Of a DNA stretch of 64,000 nucleotides, positions 21,480 to 31,059 are shown piece by piece. Both the position numbers and the translations under genes were made by a program. Numbering within the stretch: position 1 is the stretch's first letter; the number at the start of each line of letters is the position of its first letter. Under the pieces are notes generated by a model, which made no database searches, had not been told where the DNA came from, and worked only from the letters and a program-made list of their open reading frames with translations. Source of the DNA: Metellina segmentata. Taxonomy: Eukaryota > Arthropoda > Arachnida > Araneae > Tetragnathidae. The stretch covers positions 13,030,538 to 13,094,537 of the forward strand of contig OX375875.1 of NCBI GenBank assembly GCA_947359465.1. The letters run 5' to 3'.

Positions 21480-23735
21480 GATGAAAACCAATTGAACTCA
21501 TAACATATCTTACGAGGAATGACAAAGTAAGCACCAAGCATAAATAGAATATAAAATAAATATAAGGGACAAGATAAAATTTATACCATCAATTTCAACT
21601 TAACTAGCCATTTATAATGGATTCAAGTAAGCTTTATTGTACAATTCGTATTTTCAGATGAAATAAAGTTGATAAAATAGAAGATAACATTTTGTACATT
21701 TTTAGGGGCGTTTAAATCGGGTTTTTATGAAGTATTTTTTATGAATAAAATTAATAAATCTTTCTTGTATAGTGATGCTATACAAGACATTTAACTGGCA
21801 ATGAGATATAAATACTATCTTTTTATGTATCCTTTTCCGCATTAATAGTTCTCTTAAAGCATTAATATATTTTTAATTTACTTGAGTAACATAGCGTCTA
21901 TAAAATAACGTACACGATACAAAATAGCTTCATACGATATTAGTATCTAATATTTTTCTAAACCTATGGCGTGCTATATTATCGCCATTACATCTCTAAT
22001 TTATTTTAAGAAACGTATTATTGTAATTCAATGCAATTCAATAAGTTCCAGGAATTTGTGTGTGATGTTGTGTTCGCAAATGAAAATAAAATAGGAATGA
22101 AATTAACAAATATTTCTTGTTGATAGTGTAAGTATGACCTTGATAAAGATACTATTATGAGCTTTTAATATAGTCAAACCTTTCCCCTCTTAATTTTTCG
22201 ATTTTATTTTTCAATATTGTGCATGCATTTATTTTCTATTTCAGAGAAACATATCCTACGCGACATACCACGAATAATCAAAAGTTTTATGCGATATTGG
22301 TATACAATTATTGAATAAACATGTAATGTGCGATATTATCCTTATCACATATTTAGAGAGATGTGGCATTGTTATTAAATGTAATGCTTGTTATCAAACA
22401 GGGTAGCATGCCATCCTAAAACAAGCTAGTTTCGCGAAACTTTCAGTGCGTATTAAAATATTTCAATATCTAGTGTTACGTTTCGGTGAGTTTATTCCAA
22501 GTCCAAACACGTACAATAACTAAGATAACTCGAGAAAACAGTGATTTAATATTTTTCCGCTAGCAATTTGAACGAATTAAAGAAGACGCTACAGGGAGTC
22601 ACAGCGCTGACGTAAATTACGTCACATAAAAGACGACAGGGGTTCAGCGTAGATACTAAGTAGACACTACTAAATGACTTCCATAAAACATTATATCCAG
22701 ACCATACACGTTAACAGTTAATTAACAGATGCATTAGCTTTTCTTCATTTAACCTAAGAACTGCAGTCGGTAAAAAAATGGAATCACTGGCAAATGAATT
22801 AGCTTGAAGAAACGAATAAGAAAATAAAGTTAATATGCCTTTATGATGTAAATAATTATGTGAAACAGAAACGGCTGAAAAAAGCAAAAGCTTCAGGTAT
22901 GTCATTCCGCATATATAAATAGCACACCATTACGAACAGTTAATAGTGATTCCAATTAAGATGCAATTATGTTACACCAATTTGCCGATTATCTGAAATT
23001 TCACTTATTGCATTAGGAGGTAGAAGAACCAGAGAGGGTTTTGAAATTAATTTGCTGCGCTTTAAAAAAGCATTCACTGTTAATTAAGTATTAAGTAAAA
23101 AGAAAAGAATGTTCATTTGAAGTCCAACATACGTTATAATGGTCGTTAAGTAAAGAAGAGGAGAGTACTTGAAATTAAAAAAAGTGAGTAATTCCAATTC
23201 TGCACTCTTATGGTTTCGCGAATTGAAAACTTATTTGCAAAAGTATTCTATTATTAAATTTAACATATAAGGGATGCATATCACATACGGCCAAGTAGAA
23301 AGTGAAACCATGGACAAACTCAATTTATGACGCCTATATGTTCTGATTCGACACAGTCTAGTCGTTTTTCGAAAGTTCCAGTTAAGGAATCATGTAGATT
23401 AAATTCTGCAATGTCCCGCAATCGAGCTCAACAACTTTCGTTAGTCCCGAAATTGAAATTCACAACATAGCAATGACCAAAACTTAATGATGGCGCAATC
23501 CGGTATAAACCCCGTACCAAGAACCTGCACCGAAGTACCTCAATTGAAAAATGACTTTCACAAGCTGCGTGAAATAAAATAAGAACCCCTAAGTGTCACG
23601 TGGTTCTACAGGAAACTCTAAAAACTAAAACTAATACTTAGGTTAGCATAATAAAGTATTTATTCATTAAAAAAACATTTTTGCTATGTTAAAAGAAACT
23701 AAATAGGGAATGCGCTGGCCTATGACCCACTGTAG
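21480..23735. other. AT-rich DNA without recognisable genes
   Basis: I see no coding or repeat family here apart from a TATA-like site at 22912-22922. Short open frames (e.g. 22711-22905 minus) have no recognisable content. Confidence 0.55.
22912..22940 (+). promoter_or_regulatory. Candidate core promoter (TATA box and initiator)
   Basis: TATATAAATAG at 22912-22922 is a strong arthropod TATA box. About 27 bases downstream ACAGTT at 22937-22942 resembles an initiator. No supported coding sequence follows, so in an AT-rich background this may be chance. Confidence 0.2.
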
Positions 23736-23751
23736 ACATTGGAACTTACAT

Positions 23752-23976
23752 ACATGCTTTACACAGTCCAAGACACGCTTTACACAAGACAGTTCAAGAC
23801 ATGCTTTACACAAGACAGTCCAAGACATGCTTTACGCAAGACAGTTCAAGGCATGCTCTACACAAGACAGTCCGAAATGCTTTACACAAGAGTCCAAGAC
23901 ATGCTTTATACAAGACAGTCCACGACATTCTTTACACAAGACAGTCCAATGCATGCTTTACACAAGATCGTCTACG
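23752..23976 (+). repeat. 26-bp minisatellite, 9 copies
   Basis: The unit ACATGCTTTACACAAGACAG plus TCCAAG starts at 23752, 23772, 23799, 23825, 23851, 23874, 23899, 23925 and 23951. Two units are shortened to 20 and 23 bases. Because 26 is not a multiple of 3 and the unit lacks stops, all three forward frames stay open (91-99 codons), cycling MLYTRQS / CFTQDS / HALHKT peptides. This explains the three overlapping frames without any gene. Confidence 0.95.
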
Positions 23977-24154
23977 GTATTCGTGTGGAACTAGGAGTTT
24001 CCTTTGGGTTATAAAATACATCTTTACTCTTGTACAGTCCTTGGTGGTGGGGCTGCAATGCAAGAGGTCCAAAAGCATAAAGAATGTTCTATTGGATTGA
24101 CAATAGGCGACCTAGTTTGATACAAATTCAGGATTATCATTAAGTTTAGGCCGC

Positions 24155-24265
24155 GCTTCAAAATTATGAGGCGTTGTCCTTGGATTTGTCCCTTCGGGAT
24201 TGACCTCGGAGTAGCCAATAGCCCACTGAGTTGCACCAGGGAGACGTTAATTAACTCTCTACCAA
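24155..24265 (+). mobile_element. SINE 3' part
   Basis: It starts in the body at CTTCAAAATTATGAGGCGTT and runs through CCCTTCGGGATTGACCTCGG, CCAATAGCCCACTGAGTTGC and GACGTTAATTAACTCT, the complete family 3' end. It is 5'-truncated, as expected of target-primed reverse transcription. Confidence 0.85.
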
Positions 24266-24269
24266 CCTG

Positions 24270-25530
24270 AAGTTTTGGACATGAGTGTTTACATGAACTG
24301 TGGGATCTGATTGGTTAAGTGTTTGTCAAAAGTTATAAAAGCGGTTCTTCAACCTTTTATGGCATCTGCACTTTACAGTACAAACATTTGTGTCATAGCT
24401 GCACTTTGCACTGAATCATTACAATTTGGCTAGGAGTCTGCTGTTAAGCGTTACTAGGTAATTGTCTGGTAATTATATCTGTGTCAGTGCATCCCGTTCT
24501 GATGACATATAACACTATTGTGATCGTATAAATAGATTTCTGAACCCAGGAAACCTTCAAAGATGTTTTGTTTACAGTAATTTTCGCAATCTCAAACACC
24601 TGTTTCTATCGGTACTCCTACACACACATTTTCAATTTTTAAACCCACATATATATAAGTTTCTTTGTTATAATTAATATAGTCAACATTCGTTACAACA
24701 AACTTCGATTCAACAATTCCTCACGATTTTACAAACTTGCATCAAATTCAATACACCCCCCCCCTCCCTCAAGAAAGATTAATTTCATTTTTGCGAAAAT
24801 GTTTTCTTTTATAAACACTTTTAAATGCGAATTAATTTATAAATGAATGGGGTGCAATCTAATTTTGCTACCTTTGTATCTTATACACACGCTCAAAACG
24901 TCTATTTAATTCAAATAATTAATATAAAATTTCAAAGTCACTAGTTGTGTTAATATCTTATTTTAAAATTAGTGTCTTGTCCCACCGATTAATTGGTAGA
25001 TGATTAAGATCACGGTGATAATCGACACTATTATAACCGGTTAACTGCCGCAAGGTTACCAATAGATCCGCCCTTAAGCCTAAATTACAAAAGGATGCAA
25101 ATTCTACTGTGACAAATTACTCACAGGTGACAAGCAAGATCACTGAAGCGGACGCATATAATTTGGGAGATTTAACATTTCGATGCCATTAAAATATTTT
25201 CCGCAGGTGAATAAATGTAATCAATATTCATATAAATTCACGAAGTTCGTTTTGGCATTCAGTTTACTCTCGTTGCAATTTGAGTGAATGGATATATTTT
25301 CCATGTTGTTCAATTGAGATGGTAATGTGGAAGGTATATTGGAATTGAGAAAATTCAGTTTCTTTTAATGTTAATATCCTTGAGTTTGAAGTATATCATT
25401 CATTCAACACACGCATTGAAATTTAAACGGATAATATTTAGTTTAGATATTCATACCACGCATTCAAATCTTTATTAGTTTATGCTATATACATATATTT
25501 TATTTAAAATATGTATATGTTACCGCTAGA
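24270..25530. other. No recognised feature
   Basis: Mostly AT-rich sequence with a (C)10 tract near 24757-24766. No coding frame or repeat landmark was seen. Confidence 0.55.
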
Positions 25531-25534
25531 GCTC

Positions 25535-25654
25535 GAAAGCCGTTAATGTGCACATTATTTAGCTGATCTGCAGATTAACTGATTTGCTCCGTTAACGTGC
25601 GGAATCAATAGTTTTCCGCATTTATCCTAGGTAATGTGCACATTAACGGCTTCC
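25535..25654. repeat. 120-bp fold-back with 23-bp arms around palindromic TAATGTGCACATTA
   Basis: Arms 25535-25557 and 25632-25654 pair with one mismatch. Each ends in the perfect palindrome TAATGTGCACATTA. The 74 bases between carry related pieces (ATCTGCAGAT, CCGTTAACGTGCGGAA). Near-copies of the same word, TAATGTGCAGATTA and TAATTTGCAGATTA, lie after the ORF at 26165-26200. The fold-back and these repeats may be the subterminal ends of one element spanning 25535-26210. Confidence 0.7.
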
Positions 25655-25905
25655 GTATCGTTAAAGTTCAAAAGTTTGTTTCCCTCATTTCCTATCCTTA
25701 CACCTTCCCCCTCTCTCTCCACTTTTAATTTTAGTTTGGTTTCGCCAGCTTCTTGTCGTCGACGGTTGTTTTATTTCTCATAATTTGCGTCGGCTGCCAG
25801 TGCGTAGCATAGCTAATTCTGTTTCCAATTACAATTCGTTTCTGCCTGTTAGCGCGTGTATTTGTGTCGTGATTTTTTTTTAAACAGATAAATTTAACTC
25901 CTAGT

Positions 25906-26160
25906 ATGCAAGCAAGCACCGAATTGGTGAGTAAAATGAAGAAAAGATTCTTAGCAAACCTCTTTAGCGAAAATTTAAAATATGATAGTGTTTTAATGAC
26001 AAAACGAAAGTTTGATTCCATAAATGAAAATGTAAAGCGAATAAAAGTTTCTAAGAAAAAAGAATCATCTCGAGATTATCGAATAATTCAAAGGAATGTG
26101 TTGACTTTACGTTTCTGTTGTTCCAGCAAAGATCTTATTTTCACTTTAACGAGTGCCTAG
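25906..26160 (+). pseudogene. N-terminal fragment resembling KRBA2-like (transposon integrase) proteins
   Basis: An 84-codon frame from ATG. Residues about 12-30 (KRFLANLFSENLKYDS), 32-45 (MTKRKFDSINENVK) and 50-66 (KKKESSRDYRIIQRNVLTL) resemble, from memory, the N-terminus of KRAB-A domain-containing protein 2-like proteins that are widespread in spider genomes and derive from integrase-bearing transposons (Ginger-like). In those the SRDYR...DVLT block is followed by a long integrase. Here the frame ends 18 codons later and no integrase follows. A possible splice acceptor (TTTTTTTAAACAG) lies at 25868-25886, 20-odd bases before the ATG. The assignment is tentative. Confidence 0.4.
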
Positions 26161-26400
26161 TAGGTAATGTGCAGATTATCTAGGTAATTTGCAGATTATC
26201 TAGATTTATTATTTTTATTAGGATATACGAATTATGCAAATATGGCTCATATTTTGCTCATTATAATTGCTCATTACTTGCATTATGGAGTAAAAATAAA
26301 GTATCAGATGTGGTTCTACCAGTAGATAAATACTGTTTGAAAAAAGAGTAAATGTTATGCACGATTACCCAAGTATTTGTAGGACTGCGGAGGACAGTAG

Positions 26401-26680
26401 GAGTAGCGGACTAGTAATCAAAGATTTGTGAGTTCGAATCCAACCAAAGACCGTCGTGTGCAAAGAGGGCTGGTATACATTAAGTCTGTCATGGCTTCAA
26501 ATGTTCTCACGTTGGTGTGTGGTGAGGAAGTTTGGATAAGGCCATGTTCAGGTGTGATCTTGTCATCTGACCATTGTTCAAAATTATGTGGTATTATCCT
26601 CGGATCTTCACCTTCAGGTTTGATCACGTACCGTTGCCAGTTGCCCGTTGTATTCTCTAATGCGACTTTACTGAAATACC
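26401..26680 (+). mobile_element. SINE, head B, full length
   Basis: The head GAGTAGCGGACTAGTAATCA contains the start of the tRNA-like region, then B box GAGTTCGAATCCAACC and linker AAAGACCGTCGTGTGCAAAG. The body follows (GCTGGTATACATTAAGTCTG, TTCTCACGTTGGTG, GTCATCTGACCATTGTTC, ATCCTCGGATCTTCACC) and a diverged 3' end (GTTGCCCGTTGTATTCTCTA). Both overlapping frames (99 and 121 codons) are SINE artefacts. Confidence 0.88.
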
Positions 26681-27475
26681 AGCATACCAAGTATTTGCAT
26701 ATATTTTTAAAAAGCACATGCAGTAGCCTATTTTCTTTATACCGTCCCCATGGGACCCGAAAACCACTTCATAAAAAAAAGGGAAATTCCTAAAATAGGG
26801 TACTTAAATATGTTCATAGATTAAAGTTCGTAAGGAGCGTTAAAATATTTTATCCTTGGGTCTTTGATTAGTTGCCTGGTGTTATCTGGTATTTCCTTTG
26901 TCTACGGATTTGGTGGTAGTTTAGATTACAGTAATATTTTACAAAAATTAAATGATTCGTCACAGACAAATGTTGGTTTGGTAGTTTCGGTTCGTAAAAC
27001 AGAAATTTGTTAAAACCGAGTGTTGTTGTCAAGTGCTTAACACATGCCATCTATTTATTCGTTACAAGCAAGAACAGTGAGAAGTGTTTTGAATCGGCAA
27101 TTTTTATGACTTCTATCTCTTCTAAATAGCTTTATGTATTCATTCACCAATGCCATTAACTTCGTTGTGGGCAATACTGTGTAATTGCAGTAACAAAAAT
27201 ATTTAATATATAATAGTTACACTTGCTTTTATTGCTTTGAGTTAGGCACTATATAATACGCTTTACCAAGACAAACTGTTAGAACAGTGGATGGAGAATA
27301 ATAACACTCGTGAACTGAGCCCTGAGGGAAACAAATTCTTGTTTTCCCTTTTCGATGGAACTTCGAGACAAGATGACGATTGAGTTTGGAATTTAACTGA
27401 ATTAAAGTAAGTTTTACTTGGAAGCGCAGTGAAGTTATTTGGCGTGATAATTTTAAGCAAGAAACTTTCTCTTAA

Positions 27476-27565
27476 CCTTTAGACTGCGGCCAGTACAGCA
27501 GTTGTACCATGATCGCGCCAAGAAAGAATTTAGGCTACGGCCGTTACAGCAGTTGTACCTTAAAA
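27476..27565 (+). repeat. 57-bp tandem repeat with GTACAGCAGTTGTACC
   Basis: TAGACTGCGGCCAGTACAGC-AGTTGTACC and TAGGCTACGGCCGTTACAGC-AGTTGTACC stand 57 bases apart. Each holds a 5-bp dyad (GTACA/TGTAC) around GCAGT, broken by one base in the second copy. CTTAACC stands just before the first copy, so this could be the end of another TTAA-type MITE. The other end was not found. Confidence 0.5.
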
Positions 27566-27976
27566 ATTATAAAAATCTCGCCTTTTAGTATATTTTGTAT
27601 TTGAACTTCACCGATAAACTTGGTAGGGTGATGGTACGCATCAAGACGAACAAAAATGCTACGTGGGTTCGCCAATGACGTTGAGTGTGTAAAAATCGAG
27701 AATATGCGTCTACAAAGTGCGACATCGTTAGAAGTGGTCAGGCTGCTGGCTGTGGATTGCGTACGTCAGTCGTCGGTTGAATCATTCGTGTAACGCAGTG
27801 GGTCAATTGGTGTGCCTGACAACACAACGAAACAGTCTAATTTACAATTAACTTGCGTTTAATTTATAAAGAATTATGTCCTTGTGTTCAGATTTTTCAG
27901 GGAATAGATTAAAATCACTTGCACCCAAAACCATCAGGACGCCTGTCAAAGACAATCTGCGCTGTCCAGACTTCGT

Positions 27977-28339
27977 TCACCTTCCTACGTGTAGCGAGAA
28001 ATGTGGTTCTGCATAATGGTGCCCCACCCCATTTTTCCTGCGCCGTGTGTACCACCTCGATGAAACGAATCCAGTAAGATGTATCGGACGCGGAGGCGCC
28101 ATTGTTTGTCCTCCACGCTCACCGGATCTTAACCCGTTGGGCTTCTGAGGTCACCTGAAATCACTAGTTTATGAGACACCAGTGGATACACCAGAAGATC
28201 TAATAGCGATGATTGTGACTCCTGCAGCAGAAATCCAGGAAAGATCTAGAACCTTCCAGCGTGTCTGCCATTCGTTTCTACGTCGTTGTGTCCTATGCAA
28301 TGACCTCCGCAAGCGCCACTATGAACAACTATTATAACG
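27977..28339 (+). pseudogene. IS630/mariner-type transposase relic
   Basis: Two frames join near 28060. The first gives VVLHNGAPPHFSCAVCTT, a D-x-A-P-P-H motif whose catalytic Asp is now Asn. The second gives RCIGRGGAIVCPPRSPDLNP, then an in-frame TGA, then GHLKSLVYETPVDTPEDL and a C-terminus ending RKRHYEQLL before TAA. This matches the insect and spider transposases with the HDGAPPHF...WPPRSPDLNPLDFFLWG signature (IS630-Tc1-mariner superfamily). The N-terminal domain and first catalytic Asp are not recognisable upstream. The downstream sequence at about 28585-28600 (TACACCCTGTAT) looks like the end of such an element. Confidence 0.8.
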
Positions 28340-28374
28340 ATTTTGTTTGTTCTGTAAAAGCTGTACTTATGATG

Positions 28375-28440
28375 TTCAATATAAGTTTTAAGTATAAGTC
28401 AATATAAGTAATAAGTAAAATAAGTCAATATAAGTACATA
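28375..28440 (+). repeat. Short (AATATAAGT)n-type tandem repeat
   Basis: Variants of AATATAAGT, CAATATAAGTA and AATAAGT recur seven times. It lies between the IS630-like relic and its presumed 3' end. Confidence 0.7.
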
Positions 28441-28799
28441 TTTGTTGCTTCTTCGCCGTCACACTTGGCAGACGCATTTCCGCGATTTTCACCCACGCTA
28501 CGTCTTTGGCAACCCCATGTTCCATTGCATTTTTTTGTTCGTTTTAATACGTACTAAGACCCCTCCAAGTTTGTCGTTGGAGTTCAAATACACCCTGTAT
28601 AGCCGTAGTCAAAAGGTTCTACTTGTTACCATATATAAACTATGTGTAACTAATTTTTAGCTCAGTTACAGCTACGTTCCGGAAGGAGATAGAAGGCCTT
28701 CGGCCTAGAATTTCCGGCCCACCCGCTATTCTGTTCTGTTCTGTTTAGTCAAAAGGTTAAATTTCTTTTACGGATTGTGATTCTTTTGTGGGTTGGGGT

Positions 28800-28975
28800 T
28801 TTTAAGGTGCGGGTCATATTTGGAGTTGCGCCAAACAACGTCGAGTAAATAAAGATATAGTCAAGGAAAGCTTTACTAGCACAGGAGATACTCAGGGAGG
28901 AATAGAAACAATCAGAAACCCGCGTTACCTACAACTCACAGGCTGATAGCACAGCGGGCAGGTCTGTGAAAAGAC
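28800..28975 (-). mobile_element. SINE-C (second SINE family), decayed
   Basis: From the left (its 3' side) it reads GGGTCATATTTGGAGTTGCG-CCAAACAA, a middle with CTTTACTAGCACAGGAGATA, then the head side CCGCGTTACCTACAACTCAC and GCTGATAGCACAGCGGGCAG. The head corresponds to the tRNA-like head seen best at 59705-59885. The B-box region is degraded. Confidence 0.65.
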
Positions 28976-29000
28976 ACTCTAAAAGAATACTATCACATTA

Positions 29001-29780
29001 GTGATCCTACTAATCCATAGGATGGAAAGTGGTTTTCGTCGCAGCCGCAGCACTATTGACAATGCATTTATGCTTGAATCCTCCATACGTGATGCATTCG
29101 TGACCAAAAACTACTATGTTTCGGTGTTCTTCGTTATGGAAAAGGCTTACGACCGAACATGGCGCTACGGTATCATGCGAGATCTATACGGGATGGACTT
29201 ATCATTTTTATTCAAACCTTCCCATTTTTATTCAAAACTTTTTAACGACAAGAACTTTTAACGTTCGCATTAATGACATTTTATCAGTTGACTTTTCGCA
29301 GGACGAAGGCGTTCCTCAAGGCAGTGTCTTAAGCGCCATACTTTTTATTATAAAGATAAATGGCATTACTGAACAACTTCCACCATATGTGCACGAAACG
29401 CTATTTGTTGACGATTTCCAAATATTTTGCTCAGGAATAAATATCCCTTTCATAGAGAGACAACTTCAGATGACAATTCGAATCATTAGCAAGTGGGCAA
29501 AGAAAAATGATTTTGTATTCTCATCGCAAAAATCAGTTTGTGTTCACTTCACTAGAAAACGATGCTTGTATCCCGAACCTCAAATTTTACTAGACAGAAC
29601 AACTATTCCAATAAATCCTGAAACTAAACCTTTGCCTTTACCATGATCCTCCCCAAATTTATTTTCCATTCAGCGGAAAAGTTATAAGAAGGAATAAAAC
29701 ATAAATGTTCTCTGTCTTAGTTCGCGACATGGGATCAAAACATTGAAAGAAGCTATGAAAACTTTTAGCCTAAAATTTCC
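29001..29780 (+). pseudogene. jockey-like non-LTR reverse transcriptase relic
   Basis: The first frame begins with the RT-domain 3/A region: ESGFRRSRSTIDN then VFFVMEKAYDRTWRYGIMRD, where the usual F-x-D-x-EKAYD motif has Met in place of Asp. A short insertion with a repeated CATTTTTATTCAAA near 29205-29235 shifts the frame. The second frame continues FNVRINDILSVDFSQDEGVP-QGSVLSAILF, then LFVDDFQIFCSG (the catalytic x-DD motif intact) and NDFVFSSQKSVCVHFTR. After 29640 another frame break leads into remnants such as TWDQ. Intact elements of this kind are about 900 residues in ORF2. Here only the palm region remains. Overlaps of the two frames at 29116-29261 are due to the frameshift. Confidence 0.85.
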
Positions 29781-30525
29781 TTTAAATCATCACATTTCTT
29801 ACAAATTGATGTGATACCATACTCATGTGGGACTTTTACAGCCGCTTTTAAACATTACTTTAAGAAATAAAGAGATCATTCGCTCAAAGGTATAAATCAA
29901 TACGTTAAAGAGGGATTCCTTCAACGTGAATTTCTATCTGCATTTTGACTGTCAAACGGGTACGTAATCTCAAGCAAATGGGAAGAGTCGTCAAAGTCTG
30001 GTGACATTTTTTTTCTAGACAAATCCTTTTGGGGGTGTTAAATCTCTGGTTTGATGTTCGCTCACGGAAGACTTTCTTTCTTAAAATATATTTTAACCGT
30101 GGGATTTCCGAAATTTGAAAAGTATCGGAATTGGAATTTTCACGTACTCGCTTTGAAAGTTGTGTGAAAATTCGAGACAAATTTTTTTTTTTTTTTTACG
30201 ATTTGTAAAAATGATAAAATTTAATACCTTTGTTGTGTGTTCATTTATATTGCAAAAAAGCGAATCGGTATGTTAAGATGCTCTAAAATAATTTTAAATC
30301 TATCTTTAATCTGGATTAGTTTAGAGGGCATTTTATGGGGGCTATTTGAACTATAATGGTGAGTCGTTTTATGGTCGTTTTTTACTGTACGGGGGTAAAT
30401 TGTACACACTCCAAAATAGTGTAAACTGTAATCTGTGTCAGAAGCTTTTTAAGCTTTTTTCCATGCACTTAGTCTAGAAAAATAGGGCGGACATTTTTAT
30501 CAAAACGTTCAGAAATGAAAATTAA

Positions 30526-31052
30526 GGGGACCAGTGCACAAAAATCTTTCAAAATTTAGGTTATATTTTATAAATTTAAATAAATGTTTACATAATTCGA
30601 TTTAAAATAATATATTATTTATGAAGATACGTTAATTAGAAGTATTTTAAATAGTTTTTTTGAAAAAATATATATACATGTATGCGTTTGAAGTAAAGTC
30701 AATTTTATGCTTTAAATTTCAACACCTCAAAATGTGTATTTTTTCCATAAAAGGAACATTTTTGTCAATGTATATTCAATCAAATATAAAAACAATTAGT
30801 TTACAAGTGTAACATACCCTATAACATATTTTAACACAGATATTTTTATTCTATTTGCTCAGAAAAATTCATTTTGATTATTAAAAACGATGAAATTTGT
30901 TATTTAGAAATCCCTGTGTTTAAGTGTTTAAAAAGGTATCTTCAGAACCTGTAAAAAAAATTTAAATCCATACACATAAAAGATATTATGAGAAAATATT
31001 TCTTAAAATTTGACCATTTTAACAATATAGAGATAGGCCTGCATAGGTCCTC
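30526..31052. mobile_element. TTAA-flanked MITE, 527 bp
   Basis: TTAA at 30522-30525 and 31053-31056 enclose imperfect inverted ends (GGGGACCAGTGCAC at left; GAGGACCTATGCAGG from the right in complement). The interior is AT-rich and non-coding. It is of the same general design as 20747-21475 but the end sequence differs, so it is a separate family. Confidence 0.65.
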
Positions 31053-31059
31053 TTAAATC

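Noticed and set aside
23752..23976. CRISPR array
   Set aside because: The units are head to tail without unique spacers and the genome is eukaryotic.
23710..24100. Three forward frames with MLYTRQ-type repeats
   Set aside because: Produced by a 26-bp stop-free minisatellite. Not evidence of a repetitive protein gene.
29905..30180. 91-codon minus-strand frame
   Set aside because: Lys/Arg-rich peptide without recognisable family, adjacent to a LINE relic; probably chance or scrambled LINE sequence.
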